Positions 23,542 to 32,276 of a stretch of DNA of 64,000 nt are shown piece by piece (the first letter of the stretch is position 1; every line of letters starts with the position of its first letter). Below the pieces are notes generated by a model. That model had not been told where the DNA came from, did not search any database, and worked only from the letters and a program-made list of their open reading frames with translations. The translations under genes and the position numbers were made by a program. Source of the stretch: Streptomyces sp. ISL-1 (lineage in GTDB: Bacteria; Actinomycetota; Actinomycetes; Streptomycetales; Streptomycetaceae); contig NZ_JAGGOI010000012.1 in NCBI RefSeq assembly GCF_018614585.1, forward strand, positions 20,797-84,796, read 5' to 3'.

Positions 23542-24026
23542 CGCAGGGCCTCTCGGGTCACGACCGCCCTGGTCGCCGACGCCGCCAGCCACACCGCGGC
23601 CATCGCGCCCGCGACGGTCCCCGCCGCGTAGGCCATCGCGGTATCCGCCTCCTCACGCTCGAGGAGGTCGGAAAAGTCGAGCGCGTACGTCGAGAAGGTC
23701 GTGAAACCGCCTAGTACCCCGACTCCGAGGAACGGCCGCACCAGCGGATGTGCGCTCCGGCCGCCCTCGCTGACCAGCGCCATCAGCACCCCGATCAGCG
23801 CGCAGCCCAGCACATTGACCCAGAAGGTCGCCCACGGGAACGCGCCCGGCGCCGCGGGCCACAGCACGGATGCGGCGTAACGCGCCGTCGTCCCCGCCGC
23901 GCCGCCCGCCGCGATCGCCGCGAGCACCGGCCACTTGTGGCTGCCCGCGGTCTCGGCGCGCTGCGCCGGCACATGCAGATCGACGTCCGGATCGATCGCC
24001 TCCGGCGGTGTATCCGGACCGGTCAC
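23538..24026 (-). CDS. crcB: Fluoride channel FluC/CrcB, subunit 2
   Basis: A 162-aa product from GTG 24026 (overlapping the metallopeptidase stop by 4 nt). An N-terminal polar extension of about 35 residues precedes a four-helix core with GGAAGTTARY, PWATFWVNVLGC and GVLGGFTTFSTYALD. It pairs with the shorter crcB downstream. The extension is not typical and may be cytoplasmic. Confidence 0.93.
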   Translation of the reverse strand: MTGPDTPPEAIDPDVDLHVPAQRAETAGSHKWPVLAAIAAGGAAGTTARYAASVLWPAAPGAFPWATFWVNVLGCALIGVLMALVSEGGRSAHPLVRPFLGVGVLGGFTTFSTYALDFSDLLEREEADTAMAYAAGTVAGAMAAVWLAASATRAVVTREALR

Positions 24027-24373
24027 CCGTACCCCAGCGCGTGCAGCCGCTCGTCGTCGATCCCGAAGTGATGGGCGATCTCGTGCACCACGGTGATCTC
24101 GGTCTCCGCGACCACGTCCTCGCGGGTCTCGCACATCCGCAGCGCCGGCCCGCGGTAGATGGTGATCCGGTCCGGCAGCACGCCCGCGTACCACTCGCCG
24201 CGATCGGTGAGCGGAGTCCCCTCGTAGAGCCCGAGCAGCTCGGGGTCGTCGGCGGCGGGCTCGTCCTCGACGAACACCGCGACGTTGTCCATCAGCCGCA
24301 TCAGCTCCGGCGGGATCCTGTCCAGCGCTTCGGCGACCAGTTCCTCGAACTCCTCGCGCGTCATCTCCAGCAC
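24023..24373 (-). CDS. Zincin-like metallopeptidase family protein
   Basis: A 116-aa product from GTG 24373 (VLEMTREEFEELVAEALDRI); ATG 24364 is the alternative. The C-terminal TVVHEIAHHFGIDDERL carries HExxH plus a downstream acidic residue, as in the DUF1025/MPN-like small zincins. The family is widespread in actinobacteria but without a defined substrate. It is the first gene of a three-gene overlapping operon with two crcB genes; the reason for the association is unknown. Confidence 0.85.
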   Translation of the reverse strand: MLEMTREEFEELVAEALDRIPPELMRLMDNVAVFVEDEPAADDPELLGLYEGTPLTDRGEWYAGVLPDRITIYRGPALRMCETREDVVAETEITVVHEIAHHFGIDDERLHALGYG

Positions 24374-24447
24374 CCGGCCATTGTCACGTACGCCGTGCGA
24401 CGGGTCGCCCCGGCATGGCCGCCCGCCTTGCTGGGCATACGGGACCA

Positions 24448-26001
24448 ATGGCCCGCGAAGCCCCGGAACGGATCCGAGCCGCGCTCACCCGGCTCCAACG
24501 GCACTACCGATCACGCAACACCGGCCCCACCATCACCCTCGTCCACACCCCGCACCCCTGGGCCCGCGCGCTGGGCCTTGCCGCCGTGGTCCTTCTCGGT
24601 GCCTGGCTCGGCCTGCTGATCGTCGGCAGCGTCCGTACGCCGGTCGGCCCGATGGACACGAGCATGACCCTGCGCCCCTCCCTGTCCGGCGGCACAAAGA
24701 TCAACGTCTCGCCGCTGGGCGCCCTGGAGCTCGACTCCCATGTCGCGCCCATCCGGCTCGACGTCGACGTCGACCAGCTCGACCCGGCCCGTTCCCAGGC
24801 CCTGGTCGAACACCCCGAACGCCTCTCCGGGCTCCAGGACGAGGTCGCCCACGACGTGACGGACGGGACCACCGAGCTGGCCGTACGCTCCTGCGTCGCC
24901 GTCGTCTCCGGCGCGACCGCCCTCGGCCTCGCCGTCTACCGCCGCCCGCGCCGGGCCCTGGCGGCGGGCGGCCTCGCGCTCGCCCTCCTGGCCGCGTCCG
25001 GCGTCTCCGCGTACGCCACGTGGAACCCGAAGTCCGTCCTGGAGCCGAAGTTCTCCGGACTGCTTTCCAGCGCCCCCTCGGTCGTCGGCAACGCCCGCTC
25101 CATCGTCACCGAATTCGACGTCTACCAGCAGGAGTTGGCGCGCCTGGTCACCAATGTCACCAAGCTGTACGAGGCGACCTCGACGCTCCCCACGTACCAG
25201 CCGGACCCCCGCACGATGCGGGTGCTGCACGTCTCCGACATCCACCTCAACCCGGCGTCGTGGCACATCATCGGCTCGCTCGTCGAGCAGTACGGGATCG
25301 ACGTGATCATCGACTCCGGCGACACGATGGACCACGGCACCGCCGCCGAGAACAGCTTCCTCGACCCGATCCCCGACCTCGGCGCGCCCTACGTCTGGGT
25401 CCGCGGCAACCACGACTCGGGCACCACGCAGGCGTATCTCTCCCGCCTCAAGAACGTGCACGTTCTCGACGACGGCCGGGCCGTCACCGTCGCCGGCCTG
25501 CGCATCGCGGGCATCGGCGACCCCCAGTTCACCCCCGACCGCTCGGTCGTCGCCGCGGGCGACCCGGCCGAACGCATGGCGGGCATCCGCTTCGCCTCCG
25601 CCCTGCGCGACCAGACACGCGCGGGCACGCCCGTGGACATCGCGATCGCCCACAACCCGGTCGCGGCCCGCGAGACGGACGGCGTGGTCCCGCTGGTACT
25701 GGCCGGCCATGTCCACCACCGCGAGACGGAGCTGCTCAAACAGGGCACGCGCCTGAAGGTCGAGGGGTCGACGGGCGGCGGGGGCCTGCGCGCCCTGCAG
25801 AACCAGAAGCCGGAGAAGGTGCGGGCGTCGGTCCTCTATCTGGACCGTACGACCAGACGGCTGCAGGCGTGGGACGAGATCACGCTGGGCGGTCTGGGCC
25901 TGACGACGGCCGAGGTCAGCCGCCACCTCCCGGACGAGAACGCCCCCGGCGCGACGCCGTCCCCGAGCGCTCCCTCCGTCACCCCCTCCGGGCGCCGGTA
26001 A
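24448..26001 (+). CDS. Membrane-anchored metallophosphoesterase
   Basis: A 517-aa product from ATG 24448, divergent from the metallopeptidase operon (74-nt gap). Two hydrophobic spans lie near residues 37-57 and 165-190. The C-terminal half holds the calcineurin-like metal sites in order: VLHVSDIHLN, IIDSGDTMDHG, VRGNHDSG, AIAHNP and LAGHVHH. It should face the outside or membrane surface and hydrolyse phosphoesters with a dinuclear metal. The tail is Pro/Ser-rich. Substrate unknown. Confidence 0.92.
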   Translation: MAREAPERIRAALTRLQRHYRSRNTGPTITLVHTPHPWARALGLAAVVLLGAWLGLLIVGSVRTPVGPMDTSMTLRPSLSGGTKINVSPLGALELDSHVAPIRLDVDVDQLDPARSQALVEHPERLSGLQDEVAHDVTDGTTELAVRSCVAVVSGATALGLAVYRRPRRALAAGGLALALLAASGVSAYATWNPKSVLEPKFSGLLSSAPSVVGNARSIVTEFDVYQQELARLVTNVTKLYEATSTLPTYQPDPRTMRVLHVSDIHLNPASWHIIGSLVEQYGIDVIIDSGDTMDHGTAAENSFLDPIPDLGAPYVWVRGNHDSGTTQAYLSRLKNVHVLDDGRAVTVAGLRIAGIGDPQFTPDRSVVAAGDPAERMAGIRFASALRDQTRAGTPVDIAIAHNPVAARETDGVVPLVLAGHVHHRETELLKQGTRLKVEGSTGGGGLRALQNQKPEKVRASVLYLDRTTRRLQAWDEITLGGLGLTTAEVSRHLPDENAPGATPSPSAPSVTPSGRR

Positions 26002-26081
26002 ACCGTTTTGGCGATAGCTCCCCGCATCCCATATGCTTCTCACGTCCCCGACGCGCTGCGAAGCGCCCAGGCGGGCCCTTA

Positions 26082-26154
26082 GCCCTCATCGTCTAGTGGC
26101 CCAGGACGCCGCCCTTTCAAGGCGGTAGCACGGGTTCGAATCCCGTTGGGGGCA
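26082..26154 (+). tRNA. tRNA-Glu (TTC)
   Basis: Cloverleaf with acceptor GCCCTCA/TGGGGGC (one T-G pair), anticodon loop CTTTCAA and T-arm GGTTCGAATCC. First gene of a three-tRNA cluster. CCA is not encoded. Confidence 0.95.
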
Positions 26155-26193
26155 CGCATCACCATGTGCGAGACTTGCGCTCGCACATTGCTT

Positions 26194-26268
26194 GGTCCTG
26201 TGGAGCAGCTTGGAGTGCTCGCCACCCTGTCAAGGTGGAGGCCGCGGGTTCAAATCCCGTCAGGACCG
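26194..26268 (+). tRNA. tRNA-Asp (GTC), copy 1
   Basis: Acceptor GGTCCTG/CAGGACC, anticodon loop CTGTCAA, T-arm GGTTCAAATCC. It is identical over 75 nt to the copy at 30703-30777. Its last 14 nt plus 8 nt of flank recur at 26484-26505. Confidence 0.95.
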
Positions 26269-26290
26269 CTGCGGCTGTCGAAGGCCGCGT

Positions 26291-26364
26291 GGCTGGGTAG
26301 CTCAGTTGGTACGAGCGATCGCCTGAAAAGCGATAGGTCGCCGGTTCGACCCCGGCCCCAGCCA
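26291..26364 (+). tRNA. tRNA-Phe (GAA)
   Basis: Acceptor GGCTGGG/CCCAGCC, anticodon loop CTGAAAA, T-arm GGTTCGACCCC. Closes the Glu-Asp-Phe cluster and is followed by a strong hairpin. Confidence 0.95.
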
Positions 26365-26368
26365 CAAC

Positions 26369-26402
26369 CGAAAGCCCCGGCCCCCGCGGACCGGGGCTTT
26401 CG
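26369..26402 (+). terminator. 12-bp hairpin ending the tRNA cluster
   Basis: CGAAAGCCCCGG pairs with CCGGGGCTTTCG, starting 4 nt after tRNA-Phe. Confidence 0.9.
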
Positions 26403-26441
26403 CCGTACCCGCCACCAGCCGGCCGGCCACCCCGCCGGAGC

Positions 26442-26505
26442 GGAGGCCGCGTCCGCGGCGAAGCCGCAATCGGACACAGCGATTCCCGTCAGGACCGCTG
26501 CGGCT
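26442..26505 (+). repeat. tRNA-Asp 3' remnant A
   Basis: This stretch begins GGAGGCCGCG, as the variable/T arm of tRNA-Asp does, and ends with 22 nt (26484-26505) identical to the tRNA-Asp 3' end and flank at 26255-26276. Between the two parts, the T-loop is replaced by about 32 unrelated nt. A related block lies after the other tRNA-Asp (30842-30898). Confidence 0.65.
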
Positions 26506-26677
26506 CTCGCCGGACCCACGCCGGTCCCACGTGAGCTGCGCCACGCCGGCCCCACGTGAGCCGCATGAGCGGCCTCTCACTTCGCGCAGAAACGGACCGT
26601 TCTGCTCCGCGCTCCACCACCTCGTGGTGGAAATGTGTTCGCCAGTGCTTTCCCAGGGGTGCGATCCTGGGATCCGT

Positions 26678-29600
26678 ATGTCTACTTCCTTCGCCGACCT
26701 TCAGACCCTGCTGGCCGGGGCGTCCCTGCGCGATGCCCACCGGCTCGGCCGCCGTCTCGAAGGCTCCCGCCGTATCCGTAAGCCCGAGGCGCGGCAGGCC
26801 GCGCTCGAGGAGATCGCCGCCGAGGCCGAGCAGTCCGCGGCCCGCACGGCCCGGCGCGCCGGCCGGGTGCCCGAGATCACGTACCCCGAGCAGTTGCCGG
26901 TCAGCCAGCGGAGGGACGAGATCCTCGAGGCGATACGGGACCACCAGGTCGTGATCGTCGCGGGCGAGACCGGCTCGGGCAAGACAACCCAGATCCCGAA
27001 GATCTGTCTGGAGCTGGGCCGCGGCGTACGCGGCATGATCGGCCATACGCAGCCGCGAAGGATCGCCGCCCGCACCGTCGCCGAACGTGTCGCGGAAGAG
27101 CTCCGCACCTCCCTCGGCGAGGCGGTCGGCTGGAAGGTCCGGTTCACGGACCAGGTCGGCGGCGACACCTTCGTCAAGCTGATGACGGACGGCATCCTCC
27201 TCGCCGAGATCCAGACGGACCGCGAGCTGCGCGCGTACGACACGATCATCATCGACGAGGCCCACGAGCGGTCCCTCAACATCGACTTCCTGCTCGGCTA
27301 TCTCGCCCAGCTGCTGCCCAGACGCCCCGATCTCAAGGTGATCATCACCTCCGCGACGATCGACCCGGAGCGCTTCTCCCGCCACTTCGGCGAAGCCCCG
27401 ATCGTCGAGGTCAGCGGCCGTACGTACCCCGTGGAGGTGCGCTACCGCCCCCTCCTCGAGGACGACAGCGATGACAGCGACCGCGACCAGATCACCGCCA
27501 TCTGCGACGCCGTGGAGGAGCTCCACGGCGAGGGCAAGGGCGACATCCTGGTCTTCCTCTCCGGCGAGCGCGAGATCCGCGACACCGCGGACGCGCTCAA
27601 CAAGAAGCAGTACCGCTTCACAGAGGTGCTCCCCCTCTACGCACGGCTGTCGCACGCCGAGCAGCACCGCGTCTTCCAGCCGCACACCGGCCGCCGGATC
27701 GTCCTCGCCACGAACGTCGCCGAGACCTCGCTGACCGTCCCCGGCATCAAGTACGTGATCGACCCGGGCAACGCCCGTATCTCCCGCTACAGCCATCGCA
27801 CCAAGGTCCAGCGACTCCCCATCGAGCGGATCAGCCAGGCCAGCGCCAACCAGCGCAAGGGCCGCTGCGGCCGTACGTCCGACGGCATCTGCATCCGCCT
27901 CTACTCCGAGGACGACTTCGACTCCCGTCCCGAGTTCACCGATCCCGAGATCCTGCGTACGAATCTCGCCTCCGTCATCCTCCAGATGACCGCCGCCGGC
28001 CTCGGCGACATCGAGAAGTTCCCCTTCATCGACCCGCCGGACCACCGCAATATCCGCGACGGCGTCCAACTGCTCCAGGAACTGGGCGCGTTCGACCCGG
28101 CCCAGAAGGATCCCAAGAAGAAGCTCACGCCGCTGGGCCGCCAGCTCTCCCAGCTCCCGGTCGACCCGCGCCTGGCCCGTATGGTCATCGAGGCCGACAA
28201 GAACGGCTGCGTCCGCGAGGTCATGGTGATCGCTGCCGCGCTCTCCATCCAGGACCCGCGCGAGCGGCCCGCCGACAAGCAGACGCAGGCCGACCAGCAG
28301 CACGCCCGCTTCAAGGACGAGACCTCCGACTTCCTCGCCTTCCTCAATCTCTGGCGCTACATCCGCGAACAGCAGAAGGAGCGCGGCTCCTCCAGCTTCC
28401 GCCGGATGTGCAAGCAGGAGTATCTGAACTTCCTGCGCATCCGCGAATGGCAGGACATCTACGCGCAGCTGCGCACGGTGGCCAAGCAGATGGGTCTCCA
28501 TCTGGAGGAGCACTCGGCGGACACCATGGCGCCGGAGCAGTCCGTCCACACCTCGCTGCTGGCCGGTCTGCTGTCGCACATCGGCCTCAAGGACACCGAC
28601 AAGAACGAGTATCTGGGCGCCCGCAGCGCCAAGTTCGCGGTGTTCCCCGGCTCGGCGCTCTTCAAGAAGCCCCCGCGCTTCATCATGTCGGCAGAGCTCG
28701 TCGAGACCTCCCGGTTGTGGGCGCGGGTCAACGCCAAGGTGGAGCCCGAGTGGATCGAGCCGCTCGCCGGGCATCTGCTCAAGCGCACCTACAGCGAGCC
28801 GCACTGGGAGAAGGACGCGGCGGCGGTGATGGCGTACGAGCGGGTCACGCTGTACGGCGTGCCGATCGTCGCGCAGCGCAAGGTGAACTACGGGCGGATC
28901 GACCCGGAGACGTCCCGCGATCTGTTCATCCGCAACGCGCTGGTAGAGGGCGACTGGCGTACGCACCACAAGTTCTTCGCCGACAACCGCAAACTCCTCA
29001 CCGAGGTCGAGGAGCTGGAGCACCGGGCGCGGCGGCGCGACATCCTGGTGGACGACGAGACGCTCTTCGACTTCTACGACGGGCGAGTGCCTGAAGACGT
29101 CGTCTCCGGCGCGCACTTCGACTCCTGGTGGAAGAGCAAGCGCCGGGACGAGCCCGAACTCCTCGATTTCGAGCGCGAGATGCTCATCAACGAGAAGGCC
29201 GGGCAGGTCACCAAGGACGACTATCCGGACTCCTGGCGGCAGGGCCCGCTGAAGTTCCGGGTGACCTACCAGTTCGAGCCGGGCGCCGACGCGGACGGTG
29301 TGACCGTCCACATCCCGCTCCAGGTGCTCAACCAGGTCACCGGCGAGGGCTTCGACTGGCAGATCCCGGGGCTGCGCGAGGAGGTGGTGATGGAGCTGAT
29401 CCGCTCCCTCCCCAAGCCGATCCGCCGGCACTACGTCCCCGCCCCGAACTACGCGAAGGCATTCCTGGAGAGGGCTGTGCCGCTCCAGGAGCCGCTGCCC
29501 GTCACGCTCGCGCGCGAGCTGCAGCGCATGGTCGGCGTCCCGGTCACGGCGGACGACTTCGATCTGTCCCGGGTGGCCGACCACCTCAAGATCACGTTCA

Positions 29601-30610
29601 GGATCGTCGACGAGCGCCGCAAGAAGCTCGCGGAAGCAAAGGATCTGGAGTCGCTGAGGCTCCAGCTCAAGCCGGCGGCGCGCCAGGCCCTCTCCAAGGC
29701 CGCCGCGGCCGCCACGTCCGGGCCCGCCGGGGAGTCCCTGGAGCGCACCGGCCTCACGGACTGGACGATCGGCACGCTGGCCCGCGTCTTCGAGACGCGC
29801 AGGGCCGGTCAGCCGGTCAAGGCATACCCGGCGCTCGTCGACGCCGGTGAGAGCGTGTCCGTACGTCTCTTCGACACCGAGGCCGAGCAGCAGCAGGCGA
29901 TGCGGCAGGGCACGCGCAAGCTGATCCTGCTCAACATCCCGGTGAACCCTGCCAAGTTCGCCTCGGACAAGCTCAACAACCAGCACAAGCTGGCCCTGTC
30001 CCGTAACCCCCACGGCTCGATCCAGGCGCTCTTCGACGACTGCGCCATGGCCGCGGCGGACAAGCTGATCGCCGACCACGGCGGACCTGCCTGGGACGAG
30101 GAGTCGTTCCGCAAGCTGTACGACAAGGTCCGCGCGGATCTCGTCGATGTGACGGTGCGGACGGTGGATCAGGTCCAGCAGATCCTGGCCGCATGGCAGG
30201 CCTGCGAGCGCCGGCTGAAGGCGACGAACAGCCTGACCCTGGTCGCCAACGTCCAGGACGTACGCGAGCAGCTGGCGGCCCTCATGCCACCCGGCTTCGT
30301 CACCAGGACGGGCCTGCGGCGGCTGCCGGACCTCATGCGCTATCTGGTCGCGGTGGACCGTCGGCTCCAGCAGATGCCGACGGCAGTGCAGCGCGACACG
30401 ACGCGCATGGAGAAGGTCCACGAGATGCGGGACGAGTACGCCTGGCTGCTGGAGCAGATGCCGCAGGGCCGCCCGGTCCCGCGGGAGGTCCTGGACATCC
30501 GCTGGATGATCGAGGAGCTTCGGGTGAGCTACTTCGCGCACGCGCTGGGCACGGCGTACCCGGTCTCGGACAAGCGCATCGTGAAGGCGATCGACGCGGC
30601 GGCGCCGTAG
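26678..30610 (+). CDS. hrpA: ATP-dependent RNA helicase HrpA (DEAH)
   Basis: A 1310-aa product from ATG 26678, the usual length for HrpA. Motifs in order: GETGSGKTTQIPK (Walker A), TQPRRIAARTVAERVAEE, IIIDEAHERSLNIDF (DEAH), ITSATIDPERF, FLSGEREI, LATNVAETSLTVPGI and QRKGRCGRT. Ratchet and OB-fold domains follow, then a long C-terminal DUF3418 region typical of bacterial HrpA. It is thought to rescue stalled ribosomes or remodel RNA. Its ribosome site is weak. It lies between two identical tRNA-Asp genes. Confidence 0.97.
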   Translation: MSTSFADLQTLLAGASLRDAHRLGRRLEGSRRIRKPEARQAALEEIAAEAEQSAARTARRAGRVPEITYPEQLPVSQRRDEILEAIRDHQVVIVAGETGSGKTTQIPKICLELGRGVRGMIGHTQPRRIAARTVAERVAEELRTSLGEAVGWKVRFTDQVGGDTFVKLMTDGILLAEIQTDRELRAYDTIIIDEAHERSLNIDFLLGYLAQLLPRRPDLKVIITSATIDPERFSRHFGEAPIVEVSGRTYPVEVRYRPLLEDDSDDSDRDQITAICDAVEELHGEGKGDILVFLSGEREIRDTADALNKKQYRFTEVLPLYARLSHAEQHRVFQPHTGRRIVLATNVAETSLTVPGIKYVIDPGNARISRYSHRTKVQRLPIERISQASANQRKGRCGRTSDGICIRLYSEDDFDSRPEFTDPEILRTNLASVILQMTAAGLGDIEKFPFIDPPDHRNIRDGVQLLQELGAFDPAQKDPKKKLTPLGRQLSQLPVDPRLARMVIEADKNGCVREVMVIAAALSIQDPRERPADKQTQADQQHARFKDETSDFLAFLNLWRYIREQQKERGSSSFRRMCKQEYLNFLRIREWQDIYAQLRTVAKQMGLHLEEHSADTMAPEQSVHTSLLAGLLSHIGLKDTDKNEYLGARSAKFAVFPGSALFKKPPRFIMSAELVETSRLWARVNAKVEPEWIEPLAGHLLKRTYSEPHWEKDAAAVMAYERVTLYGVPIVAQRKVNYGRIDPETSRDLFIRNALVEGDWRTHHKFFADNRKLLTEVEELEHRARRRDILVDDETLFDFYDGRVPEDVVSGAHFDSWWKSKRRDEPELLDFEREMLINEKAGQVTKDDYPDSWRQGPLKFRVTYQFEPGADADGVTVHIPLQVLNQVTGEGFDWQIPGLREEVVMELIRSLPKPIRRHYVPAPNYAKAFLERAVPLQEPLPVTLARELQRMVGVPVTADDFDLSRVADHLKITFRIVDERRKKLAEAKDLESLRLQLKPAARQALSKAAAAATSGPAGESLERTGLTDWTIGTLARVFETRRAGQPVKAYPALVDAGESVSVRLFDTEAEQQQAMRQGTRKLILLNIPVNPAKFASDKLNNQHKLALSRNPHGSIQALFDDCAMAAADKLIADHGGPAWDEESFRKLYDKVRADLVDVTVRTVDQVQQILAAWQACERRLKATNSLTLVANVQDVREQLAALMPPGFVTRTGLRRLPDLMRYLVAVDRRLQQMPTAVQRDTTRMEKVHEMRDEYAWLLEQMPQGRPVPREVLDIRWMIEELRVSYFAHALGTAYPVSDKRIVKAIDAAAP

Positions 30611-30702
30611 CGCGCCCTTCGCCTTGCGTGAGTTCGACCGGACCGGCTGACCTGCTGTACAGTCTTGATTCGCAGCGCACGGCAAGAAGCGCGGCGACAT
30701 CT

Positions 30703-30777
30703 GGTCCTGTGGAGCAGCTTGGAGTGCTCGCCACCCTGTCAAGGTGGAGGCCGCGGGTTCAAATCCCGTCAGGACCG
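30703..30777 (+). tRNA. tRNA-Asp (GTC), copy 2
   Basis: Identical to the copy at 26194-26268. The direct repeat of 75 nt, 4.4 kb apart, brackets tRNA-Phe and hrpA. A short upstream promoter region follows the hrpA stop. Confidence 0.95.
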
Positions 30778-30784
30778 CAGTGAT

Positions 30785-30821
30785 ACGAAGGCCCGCATCC
30801 ATAAAGGACGCGGGCCTTCGT
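30785..30821 (+). terminator. Hairpin after tRNA-Asp copy 2
   Basis: ACGAAGGCCCG pairs with CGGGCCTTCGT around a 15-nt loop, 7 nt after the tRNA. Confidence 0.85.
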
Positions 30822-30841
30822 CGTGCGTGGAGACGGCTGCG

Positions 30842-30898
30842 GGAGGCCGCGCCCGCGGCACAGCCGCAATCAGAGGCAGCACATCCCGTCGGCACCGC
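30842..30898 (+). repeat. tRNA-Asp 3' remnant B
   Basis: Begins GGAGGCCGCG and ends TCCCGTCGGCACCGC, a two-mismatch version of the tRNA-Asp 3' end. The inner part (CCGCGGC-AGCCGCAATC) is shared with remnant A. It sits about 65 nt after tRNA-Asp copy 2. Confidence 0.55.
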
Positions 30899-31053
30899 CC
30901 GCCCCTCACAAGGCCTGCATCCACCAAAGACGCGGGCCTGGGGCGTGCCCGCACCCCCTCGTGGCGCGGCCTTCCCCATCCGGGCATCTTGACGACGTCA
31001 TCTGCCACCGGTACTCAGGAACTAGGGGACGGCACACACCGGAGGTGACGTGC

Positions 31054-31248
31054 ATGGCGGCGTCCGCGGCGAGGGAGCACGAGACCAGGGCGCTGCTGCG
31101 TGCCCATCTGAAGGCCGCCTCTTCCGGCTACCGGCATCTGACCCGTAGCTGCCCCATCTGCGATCGCCTCCAACGGCTCGCCATGGAGCCCTCCACACCG
31201 GGCTCCACCCCCGCCCCCGATGAGGACGAGGGGCCCACCACCGAGTGA
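31054..31248 (+). CDS. DUF6274 small protein
   Basis: A 64-aa product from ATG 31054 with GGAGGTGA upstream. It reads AAREHETRALLRAHL then SSGYRHLTRSCPICDRLQRLAM, with a CxxC pair, and ends in an acidic Pro-rich tail. I recognise the DUF6274 family, conserved next to bldC in Streptomyces. Function unknown; a metal-binding hairpin is plausible. Confidence 0.8.
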   Translation: MAASAAREHETRALLRAHLKAASSGYRHLTRSCPICDRLQRLAMEPSTPGSTPAPDEDEGPTTE

Positions 31249-31453
31249 CAGGCGGGACTTTGGCAAGGGTTGTGCAATGTGACGGGAGTCACCGAACGGG
31301 TTTTTCGAACCGGTGAACTTACCCCCTCCCTACAACCGGCCAATTTAATATGTGCCATTGCACCACCCTCTGAGCACGTCCGCCCGCCTCCTCCCCACCC
31401 CCGAACCACCTCCCCGGCCGGACGCACCCCAGTCCTCCCACGGGCACAAAAAA

Positions 31454-31487
31454 GATCGCGCTGGACTCGGCGGAGTCCAGCGCGATC
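31454..31487 (-). terminator. bldC terminator
   Basis: A 15-bp perfect stem (GATCGCGCTGGACTC) around 4 nt, with a run of T's on the minus strand (the A's at 31448-31453). A classic intrinsic terminator, rare for this GC content, placed about 95 nt after bldC. Confidence 0.92.
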
Positions 31488-31582
31488 AATGACGAAGTCC
31501 GTTGGGGCGAACGCCCGTCATGTGGAGCTATGGGTGGGCTTACCGGGATGGGGGGCCCGGAAATGCCCGATCAATTGGGTGT

Positions 31583-31789
31583 TCAGGCCTCGCTACGCTG
31601 CTGCGGAATACCCGCAAGCAGTGCGCGGACCTCTGCCTCGCGATACCGACGATGCCCACCGAGCGTGCGGATGGACGTGAGCTTGCCTGCTTTGGCCCAG
31701 CGGGTGACCGTCTTCGGGTCCACGCGGAACATCGTGGCAACCTCAGCCGGGGTCAGCAGCGGCTCGGCATCAGGGGTGCGAGCGGTCAT
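31583..31789 (-). CDS. bldC: BldC, MerR-like developmental regulator
   Basis: A 68-aa single-domain protein (EPLLTPAEVATMFRVDPKTVTRWAKAGKLTSIRTLGGHRRYREAEVRALL) that I recognise as BldC. It is a MerR-type winged helix-turn-helix without an effector domain. BldC binds direct repeats cooperatively and delays sporulation and antibiotic production. The order DUF6274, bldC, hypothetical, vdh, DUF3073, purM is the conserved Streptomyces arrangement. A 490-nt upstream gap suggests a complex promoter. Confidence 0.97.
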   Translation of the reverse strand: MTARTPDAEPLLTPAEVATMFRVDPKTVTRWAKAGKLTSIRTLGGHRRYREAEVRALLAGIPQQRSEA

Positions 31790-32276
31790 GAGCGGCCTCC
31801 TCGGGAGAACCGATCCATCTCGGTTCTTTCCTCTAAATTCTGCACCTTGACCCGCGTTGCCCGAAATGGCGGACGCGGGTCGAGTCGGTTATAGGACGAA
31901 CGGCTTGTCCTCGGCACTACAACTACACCATCTGTCCAGCCACGTCGGCCAAACCGACGGAATTGCCCTCTGAGGTGTTCATCAGTGGCGGAAGGCCGAT
32001 GGACCATGCCATAACGGACAGTTACGCCACAGTGACGATCAGTCACAGTGCGATCAGGAGTCGTCAGACCCCCCATAGAGAGCAATGCCGAGCTTTCCGC
32101 CCTTAGTTGGACGGAAGGAGCCCTCACCGGGCTCCTTGTCCTATTTTGACACGACGGTAGGTGATAGGCGCAAGGGCCCAGTAAGTGCCGTCCGTCACGC
32201 TTGAGACAAAGGCCCGGATCGGGGCCTACGTCCTGGACCGATGGCCCCGATGATCCTCAACGCACCTCAGAAACGC
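31790..32276. other. Long regulatory region upstream of bldC
   Basis: A 487-nt gap between bldC and the next minus-strand gene. It is clearly AT-richer than its surroundings (GGTTATAGG, CTATTTTGAC), as expected of promoters. One strong hairpin (32115-32137) is present. I see no credible protein gene; a small RNA is possible. Confidence 0.6.
32115..32137 (+). terminator. Orphan 9-bp hairpin with TATTTT tail
   Basis: AAGGAGCCC pairs with GGGCTCCTT around TCACC, then GTCCTATTTTGAC. It resembles an intrinsic terminator on the plus strand, yet no plus-strand gene precedes it. On the other strand it would lie between the 32277-33116 gene and bldC. Confidence 0.6.

Noticed and set aside
24374..24447. 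Fluoride riboswitch before the crcB operon
   Set aside because: The 74-nt gap lacks the conserved crcB-motif sequence and cannot hold both the aptamer and the promoters.
26489..30979. A 1496-codon open frame antisense to hrpA
   Set aside because: It mirrors hrpA codon structure on the opposite strand. Stop codons are rare in GC-rich antisense frames. No ribosome site or domain is present.
31786..32127. 113-aa minus-strand ORF upstream of bldC
   Set aside because: It overlaps the bldC start, has no ribosome site and spans AT-rich promoter-like DNA.
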